From NCBI RefSeq assembly GCF_026712205.1, contig NZ_JAPPUW010000010.1, positions 1 to 64,000 on the forward strand: a stretch of 64,000 bases of DNA. The letters run 5' to 3'. How positions within the stretch are numbered: position 1 is the first letter of the stretch; every line of letters begins with the position of its first letter. Below the pieces are notes generated by a model. The model ran no database searches, was not told the DNA's origin, and saw only the letters and a program-made list of their open reading frames with translations. This document shows, piece by piece, positions 1 to 7,824 of this stretch. A program made the translations under genes and the position numbers. The stretch is from Pelomonas aquatica (lineage in GTDB: Bacteria > Pseudomonadota > Gammaproteobacteria > Burkholderiales > Burkholderiaceae_C).

Positions 1-2485
1 AAGCGCCGCCTTCCTTGAGAGTCAGCTTCTCCGCGCGAGCATTGCTACCGGCCTTCTTGAGCTTCTCCCTCAACGTGATCTGGATCTCTCGGGCGGTCCG
101 GCCGTCAAGGTCTCGCGAGTTCGTGCCAACGGCTGCGTACCACCGGCCCTTCACCTCCACGTACACCACTCGTGCCGCAAAGGGCTCGATCCGCACGCGG
201 ACCTTGAACCCTTTTCGGTGACCTCGCAGCATCGCGTGCCGGTACCACATGTTGTCGACCCAGACCCCGCGGCGAGGGCAAACCTTGTGAAAGACGCGCT
301 GGGCGAACGGACTCGTCGCCAGCATGAGGTTTTCGTCGTAGCGCTGATAGAGGTGTGCACGTTCGCCGGTCACAGTCAGTTGCTGCCGTTCGAAATCGGC
401 CGGGGACACGCCAAGGACTGGATGGGTGCGCGTCTCGCGCTCCACGAACAGGTAGTCCTCAATGATGTTGTAGGCGCTGAGCAGCGTGTGCTCGGCATGG
501 TTGAAACCGTTGACGGACTTGGTGACCAGCCGCGGATCCTTCATCGCGATGGTGTTCCCCGTCATCTCTGACACCACTTCTTTCTCTACCGCACCGATGA
601 GGCTTTCGATGGGAGCGCCGCCGCGTGGCTCGGCTGGACTACGGAACCTCAGGTGGATGCCGTAGAGCTGGCAGAAGCTCTTGAGGTTGTTTCCTCGGAA
701 TTCCTTCGCGTTGTCCAAGGAAAGCACCTTGGGGAGCCGGTGGTTGCGGCGGACGTAGTCCCTAAGGATCAGAAGCACGGTGGTCGTCGAGGGCGGGTCG
801 TACGACAAGATCAACGCACGCGCCTGCGTCGTAAAGCCGTCTGCAGCGATGGAGAGCGTGGGCTTCTGAAGTGGCATCCCCTCTGGACACGTCGTGGCCA
901 GGTTCAGGACAGTGTGGTCGATGTAGCAGACCTCGTGCGGCGTGCGGCCATGTACCGGATACGGGTCGTAGACCGTCGAGACGATCGGCCCCTTTTGGTA
1001 CGCGACGCGCTTTCCCTCGCGGGATCGGACGCATTTAAGCTCGTCGACGCGACGGCTGAACGTCGTGAACGACACCCTGTTGAGCTTGGGTTGGTCAGGC
1101 GAGACTTCGTCTGTCCTGCCGCACAGCCCCTGGTAGTGAATAAATGCCGCGCGCTTGGTGCAGGCCTCACCGCGGTTGTACTTCTCCTCGATGGCGATCT
1201 TGATCACCTCTTCCTCGCGTTCGCTGTAGCGCGGAGCGCGATTCCCTCGCCCGGCCACGTCGTCGACGAGCGCGAGCACCTGGGCAAGATGGCCCGTGAC
1301 GCCTCTGATCTGACTTGCGAAGCGGCTCAGGCTGCGTCTTGAGTATTGGGTGGTGTCGTTGTTATTGACCGCCTCCAGACGCTTGAAGGCAGCGTCGAGT
1401 TGAGCCTTCGAGCAATGGGCCAGTTCTCGCGGGCCCTCGCTGGCCATCAGACCGTCAACCTTCAGCATCTGCGCGTCGAAGAGCCCTTGGAGGACCTTCA
1501 GGTCGAACGCCTTGAAGTTGCCGTTCTTGTCACGCATCTGGACGTCGCGTTCGCTACACAAGATGACGTGGTACTCGTTGCCGCCATGTTCAACCCGCGC
1601 ACCAGGGCGTAGGAACATCGATCCTGGAATCGGCTGAACAGGTTCGAGTTCCTTCAGCTCCTGCAGGCGGTACACCTCGCGGACCTCTCGACTGGCGTAC
1701 AGATGAAGCGTCTGCACGTGCTCGACGCGATCGGTGTGAAGGTCGACATAGACGTCTTGATGCGCGATGGCGTAGAGCAACTGGTCCGCCGCGAAGCCAT
1801 CGTTGATCGCTTGCAGGTATCCGAGGCGCTTGACGTCGGTGAGCCGGTTTTGCAGCCGCTTGAGGGTGGGCAGGTCTTCCTCGATCGGCTCCCTCGACAT
1901 GAAGTCTTCGAGGTACCTCAGGTTGTTCACGAGGACGCTGTTGATGGCGCGGTTGGCGACGACGCTGAACTCGATGCCCATGCCGGCGAAGTGCTCCTCT
2001 GCCGCTCGGTAATGCCAGCAATCGTTCTCGTTGTCGAACCAGAACTGGTAGGGATTCTTGACATGCAGATCGTGGAGCGCGCGCTCGTCCCGCACCTCGA
2101 TAGCAATGATCTTGTCCACACGGACAACCAAGAAGTCGAGGTGGTACCCGGTGACGCCTGTACGTCGCCCCTGCTCGTCCTTGATGGACAACGTTTCCTT
2201 GGGCGCCTGGCACAGCCACATCACGACCTCAGGATCGCTCTCGAGAAGATAGGCCTGGGGGAACTCTCCGCTGCGGCTCTCCAACTCGAGACAGCGGTCG
2301 TTCTTGCGGCTCATGAACTTGATCATGACGTTGCCGCGGCGGTTGCTGACGGGCCGGGACGGTGCCTCGGCGATTGCATTTCGAACGAAGATGCGGCCGG
2401 ACTGCGGTGTGTTGAGCCGCACGAACAAGTTTTCGAGGTGGGACTCCTGGGTTTGGTTGGGAGTCCATCGGTCGTTGCTTGACAT
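1..2485 (-). CDS. TnsA-TnsB fusion transposase of a Tn7-like element (3' end outside window)
   Basis: An uninterrupted frame of 828 codons runs from ATG at 2485 off the left edge. It is preceded by an AAGGA-type ribosome site six bases upstream. Residues about 60-150 look like the TnsA endonuclease: Glu67 in a LELES stretch, Asp117 in YHLDFLV, and IEVR at 129-132, where the family has a catalytic lysine. Residues about 510-650 form an rve/TnsB-type integrase core with Asp523 (YIDHT), Asp591 (SLDNAKEF) and Glu627 (PIESLIG), a DD(35)E spacing; a C-terminal Mu-type beta domain follows. TnsB cuts and joins the transposon 3' ends and TnsA cuts the 5' ends. Fusion into one chain is known from other Tn7-like elements. 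Arg132 replacing lysine may impair the nuclease. TnsC is not in view and would be expected further left. Confidence 0.88.
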   Translation of the reverse strand, partial: MSSNDRWTPNQTQESHLENLFVRLNTPQSGRIFVRNAIAEAPSRPVSNRRGNVMIKFMSRKNDRCLELESRSGEFPQAYLLESDPEVVMWLCQAPKETLSIKDEQGRRTGVTGYHLDFLVVRVDKIIAIEVRDERALHDLHVKNPYQFWFDNENDCWHYRAAEEHFAGMGIEFSVVANRAINSVLVNNLRYLEDFMSREPIEEDLPTLKRLQNRLTDVKRLGYLQAINDGFAADQLLYAIAHQDVYVDLHTDRVEHVQTLHLYASREVREVYRLQELKELEPVQPIPGSMFLRPGARVEHGGNEYHVILCSERDVQMRDKNGNFKAFDLKVLQGLFDAQMLKVDGLMASEGPRELAHCSKAQLDAAFKRLEAVNNNDTTQYSRRSLSRFASQIRGVTGHLAQVLALVDDVAGRGNRAPRYSEREEEVIKIAIEEKYNRGEACTKRAAFIHYQGLCGRTDEVSPDQPKLNRVSFTTFSRRVDELKCVRSREGKRVAYQKGPIVSTVYDPYPVHGRTPHEVCYIDHTVLNLATTCPEGMPLQKPTLSIAADGFTTQARALILSYDPPSTTTVLLILRDYVRRNHRLPKVLSLDNAKEFRGNNLKSFCQLYGIHLRFRSPAEPRGGAPIESLIGAVEKEVVSEMTGNTIAMKDPRLVTKSVNGFNHAEHTLLSAYNIIEDYLFVERETRTHPVLGVSPADFERQQLTVTGERAHLYQRYDENLMLATSPFAQRVFHKVCPRRGVWVDNMWYRHAMLRGHRKGFKVRVRIEPFAARVVYVEVKGRWYAAVGTNSRDLDGRTAREIQITLREKLKKAGSNARAEKLTLKEGGA

Positions 2486-2563
2486 GAAAATTCCTTATCT
2501 ACAGACGTGAGGGATCGAGGCATCCGCATGCCGCGGGCGCCTGATCAACTTCGTAATTTGGTT

Positions 2564-2587
2564 AAATAAACTGAATGCGGTTTATTT
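2564..2587. promoter_or_regulatory. 24-bp palindrome between divergent tnsAB and DUF6471 genes, probable operator
   Basis: AAATAAAC and GTTTATTT are perfect 8-base inverted arms separated by 8 bases. The site lies in the AT-rich spacer between the leftward transposase gene and the rightward regulator gene, immediately upstream of the putative -35 of the latter. Position and symmetry suggest a binding site for a dimeric repressor, most simply the adjacent DUF6471 protein acting on both promoters. Binding itself is inference. Confidence 0.5.
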
Positions 2588-2588
2588 G

Positions 2589-2617
2589 TTCGGCTGTGCA
2601 GTTTTTCTCACTAGCCT
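2589..2617 (+). promoter_or_regulatory. Putative leaderless promoter of the DUF6471 gene
   Basis: TTCGGC (2589-2594), a 17-base spacer and TAGCCT (2612-2617) give sigma70 geometry with a weak -35. Only six bases separate the -10 hexamer from the ATG at 2624, so transcription would begin at or next to the start codon. No ribosome site precedes the ATG, which agrees with a leaderless mRNA. Confidence 0.45.
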
Positions 2618-2623
2618 GAGTCG

Positions 2624-2944
2624 ATGACGCGTGATCGACCTGAAGAGGCGGACCTGCCGACGGCTACTGGACGCGACGCGGAACCTTTCGCCGACGAGGC
2701 CAAACGGATCCTGAAGGCGGAAATGGTCCGGCGCGGCTTCAGCTTCAAGCGACTGGCCACCGTGCTGGCAGCGCTCGAGGAAGGCCCGACGGAATCCACA
2801 CAGACCCTGATCAACAAGGTGAACAGGGGCAGGTTTTCCTTTGCCTTTTTTATTCGTGTCTGTCGTGCCATGGGTATCAGCGCGGTTGAAATTGCACCCT
2901 TGAAGGTGAATTCGTCGAGTTCTTCTGCGCGGTATGAAGCCTAG
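2624..2944 (+). CDS. DUF6471 family small DNA-binding regulator of the Tn7-like element
   Basis: This 106-residue protein has a polar N-terminal tail (1-25). A compact helical domain follows at 26-92, with AKRILKAEMVRRGFSFKRLA, a central NKVNRGRFSFAFFIRVCRAMG stretch split over the core, and a hydrophobic end. The pattern matches DUF6471, an XRE-like helix-turn-helix family. The gene diverges from the TnsAB gene, with a palindrome between them. A role as the transposition regulator is inferred by analogy with Xre-type proteins in other Tn7-like elements. The start is fixed by the nearly leaderless promoter; no good ribosome site is visible. Confidence 0.7.
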   Translation: MTRDRPEEADLPTATGRDAEPFADEAKRILKAEMVRRGFSFKRLATVLAALEEGPTESTQTLINKVNRGRFSFAFFIRVCRAMGISAVEIAPLKVNSSSSSARYEA

Positions 2945-3027
2945 TTCCGGTCCCGTTTTTCGTGTGCGCGCAGACAACGTGGCGGCACTTGCCAAATTGC
3001 CCCGTTCATAAGAACGGAGGATCTCGG

Positions 3028-3090
3028 GTGTCACGCTTCATCGCTTGGACAGCAGCCCGGATGTCGAGCCTCACGACGGCGGTAGCGTGA
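3028..3090 (+). CDS. Possible 20-codon leader peptide coupled to the next gene
   Basis: GTG at 3028 has the best ribosome site in this interval (GGAGG at 3016-3020, seven bases upstream). It reads 20 codons to TGA at 3088-3090. The stop overlaps a GTG at 3087 that is in frame with the long downstream protein (GTGA overlap), a layout typical of translational coupling. The peptide matches no known family and may only serve to load ribosomes for the next gene. Confidence 0.3.
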   Translation: MSRFIAWTAARMSSLTTAVA

Positions 3091-3707
3091 AATCGGCCAA
3101 GCAGCGCAAGGCTGAATTCGAAGAGCGCCATCTGAACCGCGGCGGAAAGGATCCGACCAAGCCTGAGCGATGGGCGGTGATGGTCCATCTCACCGCACAG
3201 GCCAAGGAAAACTTGGCGGAGATGCGTCGGCACAACCAGATCCTGAAGACGGGGCCGACGACCAACTCTGCAATCGTGGAGGCATGGCTGCTCTCCGATG
3301 CGAACGACGACACCAGGACGGCGCAAGCGTTCAACGCCTCATCTGTTGCTGCTCGCAAGACGCGCTCGGCAAAGCTCCAGGCAGCGGACCTGCTGTTGCG
3401 CAGGCTCGAAACCGGTATCGGGACCGGAGAGGTCGGCGTCGAAGAAATCGAGGGGGCGATGTTCAGAGAGCACACCGTCGCTCGGGATCGCTGGGCGGCG
3501 AGTCTGGCTCGCGCCGTCACGGCACGGGTCGGAGCCGACGATCTCCAGGATGAGTTGCGCTGGATGTTCCGGGATGCCGTCGATGACTACATCCACGCCC
3601 TGCTATTCGATGCATTCAGCGAGCTTGGGAGCGACCACCAACAGGCCGATGACGAAGAGGCCGTGGAGTGGATCCGCCGCCGACTGGGAATCTCGTCCAA
3701 GCGATGA
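3087..3707 (+). CDS. Protein of unknown function between DUF6471 and tniQ
   Basis: I do not recognise a family. The protein is about 206 residues from GTG 3087; an in-frame TTG at 3045 would add 14 residues but lacks a well-spaced ribosome site. It is charged and mostly helical. The first 30 residues are basic (VKSAKQRKAEFEER), as in nucleic-acid-binding proteins, followed by a region with WAVMVHLTAQAKENLAEMRR and long amphipathic helices to the C-terminus. There is no signal peptide or membrane segment. It lies between the regulator and TniQ genes of the transposon, so an accessory role in transposition or target choice is possible. This is inference from position only. Confidence 0.6.
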   Translation: MKSAKQRKAEFEERHLNRGGKDPTKPERWAVMVHLTAQAKENLAEMRRHNQILKTGPTTNSAIVEAWLLSDANDDTRTAQAFNASSVAARKTRSAKLQAADLLLRRLETGIGTGEVGVEEIEGAMFREHTVARDRWAASLARAVTARVGADDLQDELRWMFRDAVDDYIHALLFDAFSELGSDHQQADDEEAVEWIRRRLGISSKR

Positions 3708-3801
3708 CAGCAGGACCGGCCTGGTCCTTGCCGCGTGACCGGCGCGCCAGGCTCGAACCCTCTGACGCAGAGCCACCTCCTATTACTGCACCCCGAAAGC
3801 G

Positions 3802-3841
3802 CATTGCGTTTGTTGCACATTGGCATGCAAAGAGCTAACCT
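3802..3841 (+). promoter_or_regulatory. Promoter of tniQ with shared upstream box
   Basis: TTGCAC (3813-3818), a 17-base spacer and TAACCT (3836-3841) form a sigma70 promoter 35 bases before the tniQ start. The -35 sits inside a 17-base sequence, CATTGCGTTTGTTGCAC (3802-3818), which recurs with two changes at 5067-5083 upstream of the next gene. TTGCA and TGCAA also form a short inverted repeat across 3813-3830. Confidence 0.55.
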
Positions 3842-3876
3842 GAACGGGTCAATCTGATTCGAAAAGGCGCCGCGTC

Positions 3877-4956
3877 ATGTTTGAGAAAGGGACTAGTTTT
3901 CCATCGGGAGAACGCCGCAATTTGGCTGGGCTGAAACCCTGGGCAGTGAAGTCCACGACCCCATCGCCAAGCATTGCAGATGACGACGTCATCCCCCACA
4001 TCCGCATTGCAGTTGAAGGTCGGGGTGCGAAAGTGGACGCGATTGCGGTCCCACGGTTCGCGACCATTCAATCGATGATCGACAACTCCTACCTCGCCAA
4101 CGCGCATCGGAAGGTCGCGATGCGGGACACCAAACCTATCGGCAGGCCCCATCACTACGGTGACCATTCAGGCTGGGGCGCCGCCCTCATCGGCGAAGAC
4201 ATCTTCGGAGGGAGCATCTCGGCTGACGAGCTGTTGGACAGCCACAGCCACCTATGGCTGGCAACCTGCATGGATGCGGAAGACGATGCCGTGCGCACAC
4301 GGACCGCGCAGCGCCACCACGCACTCGGCAGCTACAACGTACGCCACCAATATGTTGCCGAGGACGTATTGGAATCCTCCGAACTTCGTCGCTGTCCGCA
4401 TTGCGTGGCCAGCGATGTCGAGAAGTACGGCGTGGCGTATTGGCGTATCCATCATCAATGGCCCTTCGCACGACACTGCGCGGAGCACCGCACACCGTTG
4501 AAGGCGGCCTGCTCGCACTGCCGCATGTCGCCCTCGCTGAGCCTGCGGGCCAGCCAGGCGCCCACGGACGATTGCGTGCACTGCGGCTCTACCGCCGGTT
4601 TCACGGATCTGATCGACGACAAACCGATTGCGGCGGACCCCGACGCGTACTGGTTCATGCTCGACCTCGCATTCCGTGCCCTTCAGAACAAGACGCCGGA
4701 GCTGCGCCCAGAACCTCGTGAACGCCTCTACGCGGCGCTGAACAGGGGTCGTTTTGATCAAAGGGATCTCCTCGCCCTGACCTGCTCGGTGTGGCACGCC
4801 TCGACGCCCGACGACCTCGCCGAACAACTAGGCGTGAACGTCTTTCCCCACGGACGTCCATACCTGCGAGCGAAAGGCGACGAACAAATCTTGATGAGGT
4901 TCGCCGTCGCAAGCACGGCGCTGCGGCTTGCGCGGGCGCTGCACTTGCACGTGTGA
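3877..4956 (+). CDS. tniQ: TniQ/TnsD-family transposition targeting protein
   Basis: The 359-residue product has the TniQ layout: an N-terminal region with the conserved leucine/serine-rich start and a zinc-ribbon area at about 173-236. The zinc ligands visible are CPHC (173-176), HCAEH (200-204), CSHC (212-215) and CVHC (233-236). A short helical C-terminal part ends at 359. TniQ/TnsD proteins recognise the insertion site and recruit the TnsC/TnsAB machinery. This one lacks the long C-terminal DNA-binding extension of Tn7 TnsD and is nearer in size to Tn402 TniQ. It has its own promoter and is transcribed away from tnsAB, unlike the collinear tnsABC-tniQ order of many elements. Family assignment is secure; the target is unknown. 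Confidence 0.85.
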   Translation: MFEKGTSFPSGERRNLAGLKPWAVKSTTPSPSIADDDVIPHIRIAVEGRGAKVDAIAVPRFATIQSMIDNSYLANAHRKVAMRDTKPIGRPHHYGDHSGWGAALIGEDIFGGSISADELLDSHSHLWLATCMDAEDDAVRTRTAQRHHALGSYNVRHQYVAEDVLESSELRRCPHCVASDVEKYGVAYWRIHHQWPFARHCAEHRTPLKAACSHCRMSPSLSLRASQAPTDDCVHCGSTAGFTDLIDDKPIAADPDAYWFMLDLAFRALQNKTPELRPEPRERLYAALNRGRFDQRDLLALTCSVWHASTPDDLAEQLGVNVFPHGRPYLRAKGDEQILMRFAVASTALRLARALHLHV

Positions 4957-5066
4957 GCGCCCCGCTGGCCAGCGCCGCGCGCAGCGTCAGCTGCTGGGCA
5001 CTGCCACTGGCGGTGTCTGCTGCGCCGGCCACGGGAAAGAGCGCGGCTCAAAGAAGCCGGTCGTTT

Positions 5067-5106
5067 CACATTGCATTTATTGCACTTTCACCGATAGGGC
5101 GGTAGG
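5067..5106 (+). promoter_or_regulatory. Promoter of the small HTH gene, matching the tniQ promoter box
   Basis: CATTGCATTTATTGCAC (5067-5083) repeats the tniQ upstream box with two differences. It contains TTGCAC (5078-5083), followed after 17 bases by TAGGCT (5101-5106). The two promoters are therefore probably under one regulator. The start codon lies 26 bases beyond the -10. Confidence 0.55.
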
Positions 5107-5132
5107 CTGCCTGATGTCAGCGTGAGTTCCAC

Positions 5133-5486
5133 ATGCCCAAGGTCACCAAGGACGATCTACTGCTAGAGAAGGTGAAAGCCCTCGTCGCCCAAGAAAAAAG
5201 CTACGAGGCTGCCGCGGCTCGGTTGAATGTGAACACGACGACGCTGTGGCGGTTCGCCAAAAACGGAACCGCTATCGCTCGAACGCGAGTGAGCATGGAG
5301 CGCGGGTTGGCAAACCTAGACAGTGAAAGTGAAATGCAGCTACGCGGCGCGGCGCGCAGGCATGAGCAGTTGACACCGCAGATGTTCAGCAGCGCGGACT
5401 TGCGGGAGATGCGCGCGCTATGTGATCGCATGGTGGCCTGGATAGACCAAGCTGAATCAGCGTTGGCCAAGTCGACGAGCGACTAG
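5133..5486 (+). CDS. Small helix-turn-helix protein at the right side of the Tn7-like module
   Basis: The 117-residue protein starts at ATG 5133. Residues about 12-48 (EKVKALVAQEKSYEAAAARL then NVNTTTLWRFAKNG) have the spacing of a helix-turn-helix: a first helix rich in Ala, a turn, and a recognition helix with TTTLWRF. The rest is a helical tail, LREMRALCDRMVAWIDQAESAL, suitable for dimerisation. It follows tniQ with its own related promoter and is the last gene before a non-coding stretch. A regulatory or DNA-architectural role in the transposon is likely; no named family was recognised. It is not followed by cas genes. Confidence 0.6.
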   Translation: MPKVTKDDLLLEKVKALVAQEKSYEAAAARLNVNTTTLWRFAKNGTAIARTRVSMERGLANLDSESEMQLRGAARRHEQLTPQMFSSADLREMRALCDRMVAWIDQAESALAKSTSD

Positions 5487-5749
5487 CGAACTAGGCCCCG
5501 CCGAAGCCCGCAGGTGCCGCATCTGCGGCAATGAGCAACCGCAATTGCGCTCTAAGCTGGGAGTTCAGCCGTCCAGGCAAGCACACGCCAGGCGTCTACT
5601 GAACCCATCTTGACGATGCCTGGCGAGCGGTCCTTGGCTATCCATGCGGCGGTGCCCGACACGCAGGCAGCAGGCCGAAGTTTTCACTCAGCGCACCCTA
5701 GGCCAAAGGCCCGACAGGGACGTCGGTGTTGGCACGGCGACGTGACGAC

Positions 5750-6082
5750 CTAGCTTGCGCTCAGGTTCAAGGCGATAACGCCGGCAATGATGAAGCCCAA
5801 GCCGGCAAGTCGAAGCAAGCTCGCTGACTCACCAAAACACAGCACGCCCAACAACGCCGTCAGCGCCGTCCCGCTTCCGGCCCACACCGCGTAGGTCAGC
5901 CCGACTTCAAGGTGCCGCACCGAAATCGCCATCAACCAGATAGCTGCGGCGTAGCAAAGTCCGGTCGCGACTGAGGGGAGGACGCGAGTGAAACCGTCCG
6001 CATAGCGCAGAGCGAGCGTTCCAGCCACCTCAGCGAGAACGCTTGCCGCAAGGACAAGCCAAGGAAACGAAGAATTGCGCAT
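5750..6082 (-). CDS. Small multidrug resistance (SMR) family efflux protein
   Basis: The 110-residue protein has four hydrophobic membrane segments (about 6-26, 34-52, 58-78, 85-106). The membrane-embedded acidic residue typical of SMR pumps is present in the first segment (SVLAEVAGTLALRYADGFTR). SMR proteins work as dual-topology dimers that exchange protons for cationic drugs, quaternary ammonium compounds or guanidinium. Its length matches the family's usual 105-115 residues. It is a single gene whose product lies in the inner membrane. EmrE/QacE/SugE subtypes cannot be separated by eye, so no symbol is given. Confidence 0.88.
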   Translation of the reverse strand: MRNSSFPWLVLAASVLAEVAGTLALRYADGFTRVLPSVATGLCYAAAIWLMAISVRHLEVGLTYAVWAGSGTALTALLGVLCFGESASLLRLAGLGFIIAGVIALNLSAS

Positions 6083-6291
6083 GGAGTACCTCTCGAGCCA
6101 AGCGCCTGTACCGAGCGCGGCCGGAGGGTGTGGGAGCGGTACCCCAGGGAAGCTCGAAAGGGTAACAAAATCGGACTACAAGAGCGTGTACCAGCAGCGC
6201 GTCGAAGTCTCATGGTGCGTGCAACCAAATACACCTGGACTGTTGCCGTCTCAGCTGCGAACGCAACGCGGACCATCGATGCGGTAGCAGC

Positions 6292-7311
6292 TCACCGCCA
6301 GCACATCCCAACAACGCGGGCTGGGCCTCCCGTGCCGCCCACGTGCTTCAGGACGCCAGCCACAAGCTGGCAACTCTCTCTTCTTTCGATCGCGCTAGCC
6401 AGCGCTTCAACGTTTGCGAGGCTCTCCAAAATCAAAATGTCGCGTTGATAGAGCCTGACATGAGCTGGCCACGCGAAAGAATAGTTTTCATCACGACCTT
6501 TCGCGCTTTCACCAGAGTCCCCTGTAAAGCTGTCGGAGCCGATCCCAGCAATCTTGATCCCTCGCCTATCGAGAACCTCGACAAGTCGGTCTATGGCCTC
6601 CCGTGTAAATCCGGGATGGTTCATGCCGTTGACAAATGCGGACTTGTCCCAATCCTCACCTGACGCCGGAAAGAACTTGGACCACCCCGTGTTCGCGATG
6701 AGCCATGCCCCGTCGACCAACTGATCCTGAATCGCCGTAATGTCACTCGCGCGCACGGTTGCGATTGATCCGTCGCTGAAGTCGGTAACGCCCGTGTCAG
6801 GACTGGGCATGCCTCCGTTCCTATTCAGTTCAGCACCGACGCGCCGTGAGACGTCGATCAACACGACGGGCCCCGTGAGTTGCCGGACGTTGATCTCGTC
6901 AACACTCTTGCGATATGCGTTCGGGATTCCTCCGGGCTCCAAGCTCGCGTCTTCATTGACGTAGTGATTTGGCGCATTGAGGTGAGTGCCGGCGTGCTCT
7001 TGGAGGAGCAACGCTGCGGAGTCGAAATGACCTTGATTGGTCTTGAATACCTCCGGAGCAAAGAGGACCGCCTGCGGACCAAAGCCAGCAATCGGGGTGC
7101 TGCGCCGAACTGGCCTGTCCAAGTCAGGGAGTAGAGGCTGATCTTCCCGAGGTCTGAAGGTTGGAATTGCGTGTGTCAAATCCAGAACGCGGATCGAATC
7201 CTGTCGCGGCTGCAACTGAAGTTCGCGGTGCACATTGGAGCATCCGCCAACCAGGCATAGCAGCACGACCACCAAGACCATCAAAACAGGGGGCGCAAGT
7301 TGAGTCTTCAT
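6292..7311 (-). CDS. Cyclase-family (kynurenine formamidase-like) metal-dependent lipoprotein
   Basis: The ATG at 7311 is chosen because it gives a lipoprotein signal peptide (MKTQLAPPVLMVLVVVLLCL ending in a VGGC lipobox) and has a GGAG ribosome site; an upstream in-frame ATG at 7386 would bury that signal. The body contains the PF04199 metal-binding signature HAGTHLNAPNHY. It also has the family features LDLTHAIP near the start, VVLIDVS, and WLIANTGWSKFF. Relatives hydrolyse N-formyl or cyclic amide substrates using divalent metal. The substrate here is unknown. The second position of the HxGTHxD motif region carries Asn where Asp is common, so activity may differ. Exported and lipid-anchored members are less common than cytosolic ones. 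Confidence 0.82.
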   Translation of the reverse strand: MKTQLAPPVLMVLVVVLLCLVGGCSNVHRELQLQPRQDSIRVLDLTHAIPTFRPREDQPLLPDLDRPVRRSTPIAGFGPQAVLFAPEVFKTNQGHFDSAALLLQEHAGTHLNAPNHYVNEDASLEPGGIPNAYRKSVDEINVRQLTGPVVLIDVSRRVGAELNRNGGMPSPDTGVTDFSDGSIATVRASDITAIQDQLVDGAWLIANTGWSKFFPASGEDWDKSAFVNGMNHPGFTREAIDRLVEVLDRRGIKIAGIGSDSFTGDSGESAKGRDENYSFAWPAHVRLYQRDILILESLANVEALASAIERRESCQLVAGVLKHVGGTGGPARVVGMCWR

Positions 7312-7424
7312 CCAAAACTCCAGAGGTCGATTGGTCCTCGTAGGGCGTTGCAACAACGCTTCGAAAAAGTGTCGATATGGCGTCAAGGCGCCGGTCGCGG
7401 GCCGCTCACCACCAGTGCCGTTGA

Positions 7425-7772
7425 TCAGCGCGAGACTTTCTCGCTCTTCACGGGTAAGCAGCGCACATACTGAACGGCGGCGCTGAGAAGCAGATGCCGA
7501 ATCCGATCGTCACCAAATACACGTTCATCCGCTCGAATCCATCCCGCCAACCGCTTTCCTCGAGAGATCATTTGGTCGACTCCGGGCAACGCAAGAGCCC
7601 ACGCGTCGTTCCCCTTTCCCAAGCGAACGAGGAGACCATCGTCACGCGCGCCGCAAAGTAGCTTCCCGTTCAGCAGCCAAGCCCAGCCGCCAAACATTGC
7701 CTTGTCCGACACACCAGCAACGTCCCTCAGGTCGTCGTAGATGATCGCTTCAAGCCCTCTGTCACGCGCCAT
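7425..7772 (-). CDS. TfoX N-terminal domain protein
   Basis: The start at 7772 (MARDRGLEAIIYDDL) gives 115 residues. Longer upstream starts read into the preceding dipZ gene with unlikely protein sequence. The fold signature is the TfoX/Sxy N-terminal domain: a leading helix, then SDKAMFGGWAWLLNGKLLCG, RDDGLLVRLG, and a C-terminal helical stretch. Full-length TfoX/Sxy regulates competence genes with CRP; stand-alone N-terminal domains like this one are common and functionally undefined. It lies 52 bases downstream of dipZ on the same strand and may be cotranscribed. Confidence 0.8.
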   Translation of the reverse strand: MARDRGLEAIIYDDLRDVAGVSDKAMFGGWAWLLNGKLLCGARDDGLLVRLGKGNDAWALALPGVDQMISRGKRLAGWIRADERVFGDDRIRHLLLSAAVQYVRCLPVKSEKVSR

Positions 7773-7824
7773 GACGATGATTTGCGGTGAGCGATGAATT
7801 GATGAACAAGAACGACAACGCAGC

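Noticed and set aside
653-1342. Open frame of 229 codons on the plus strand
   Set aside because: It is antisense to the integrase core of the TnsAB fusion, whose motifs and codon use clearly mark the minus strand as coding.
1-5486. CRISPR-associated transposon (CAST)
   Set aside because: TniQ and TnsAB are present, but no cas gene, Cas12k, Cascade subunit or repeat-spacer array is visible; TniQ is followed only by a small HTH gene.
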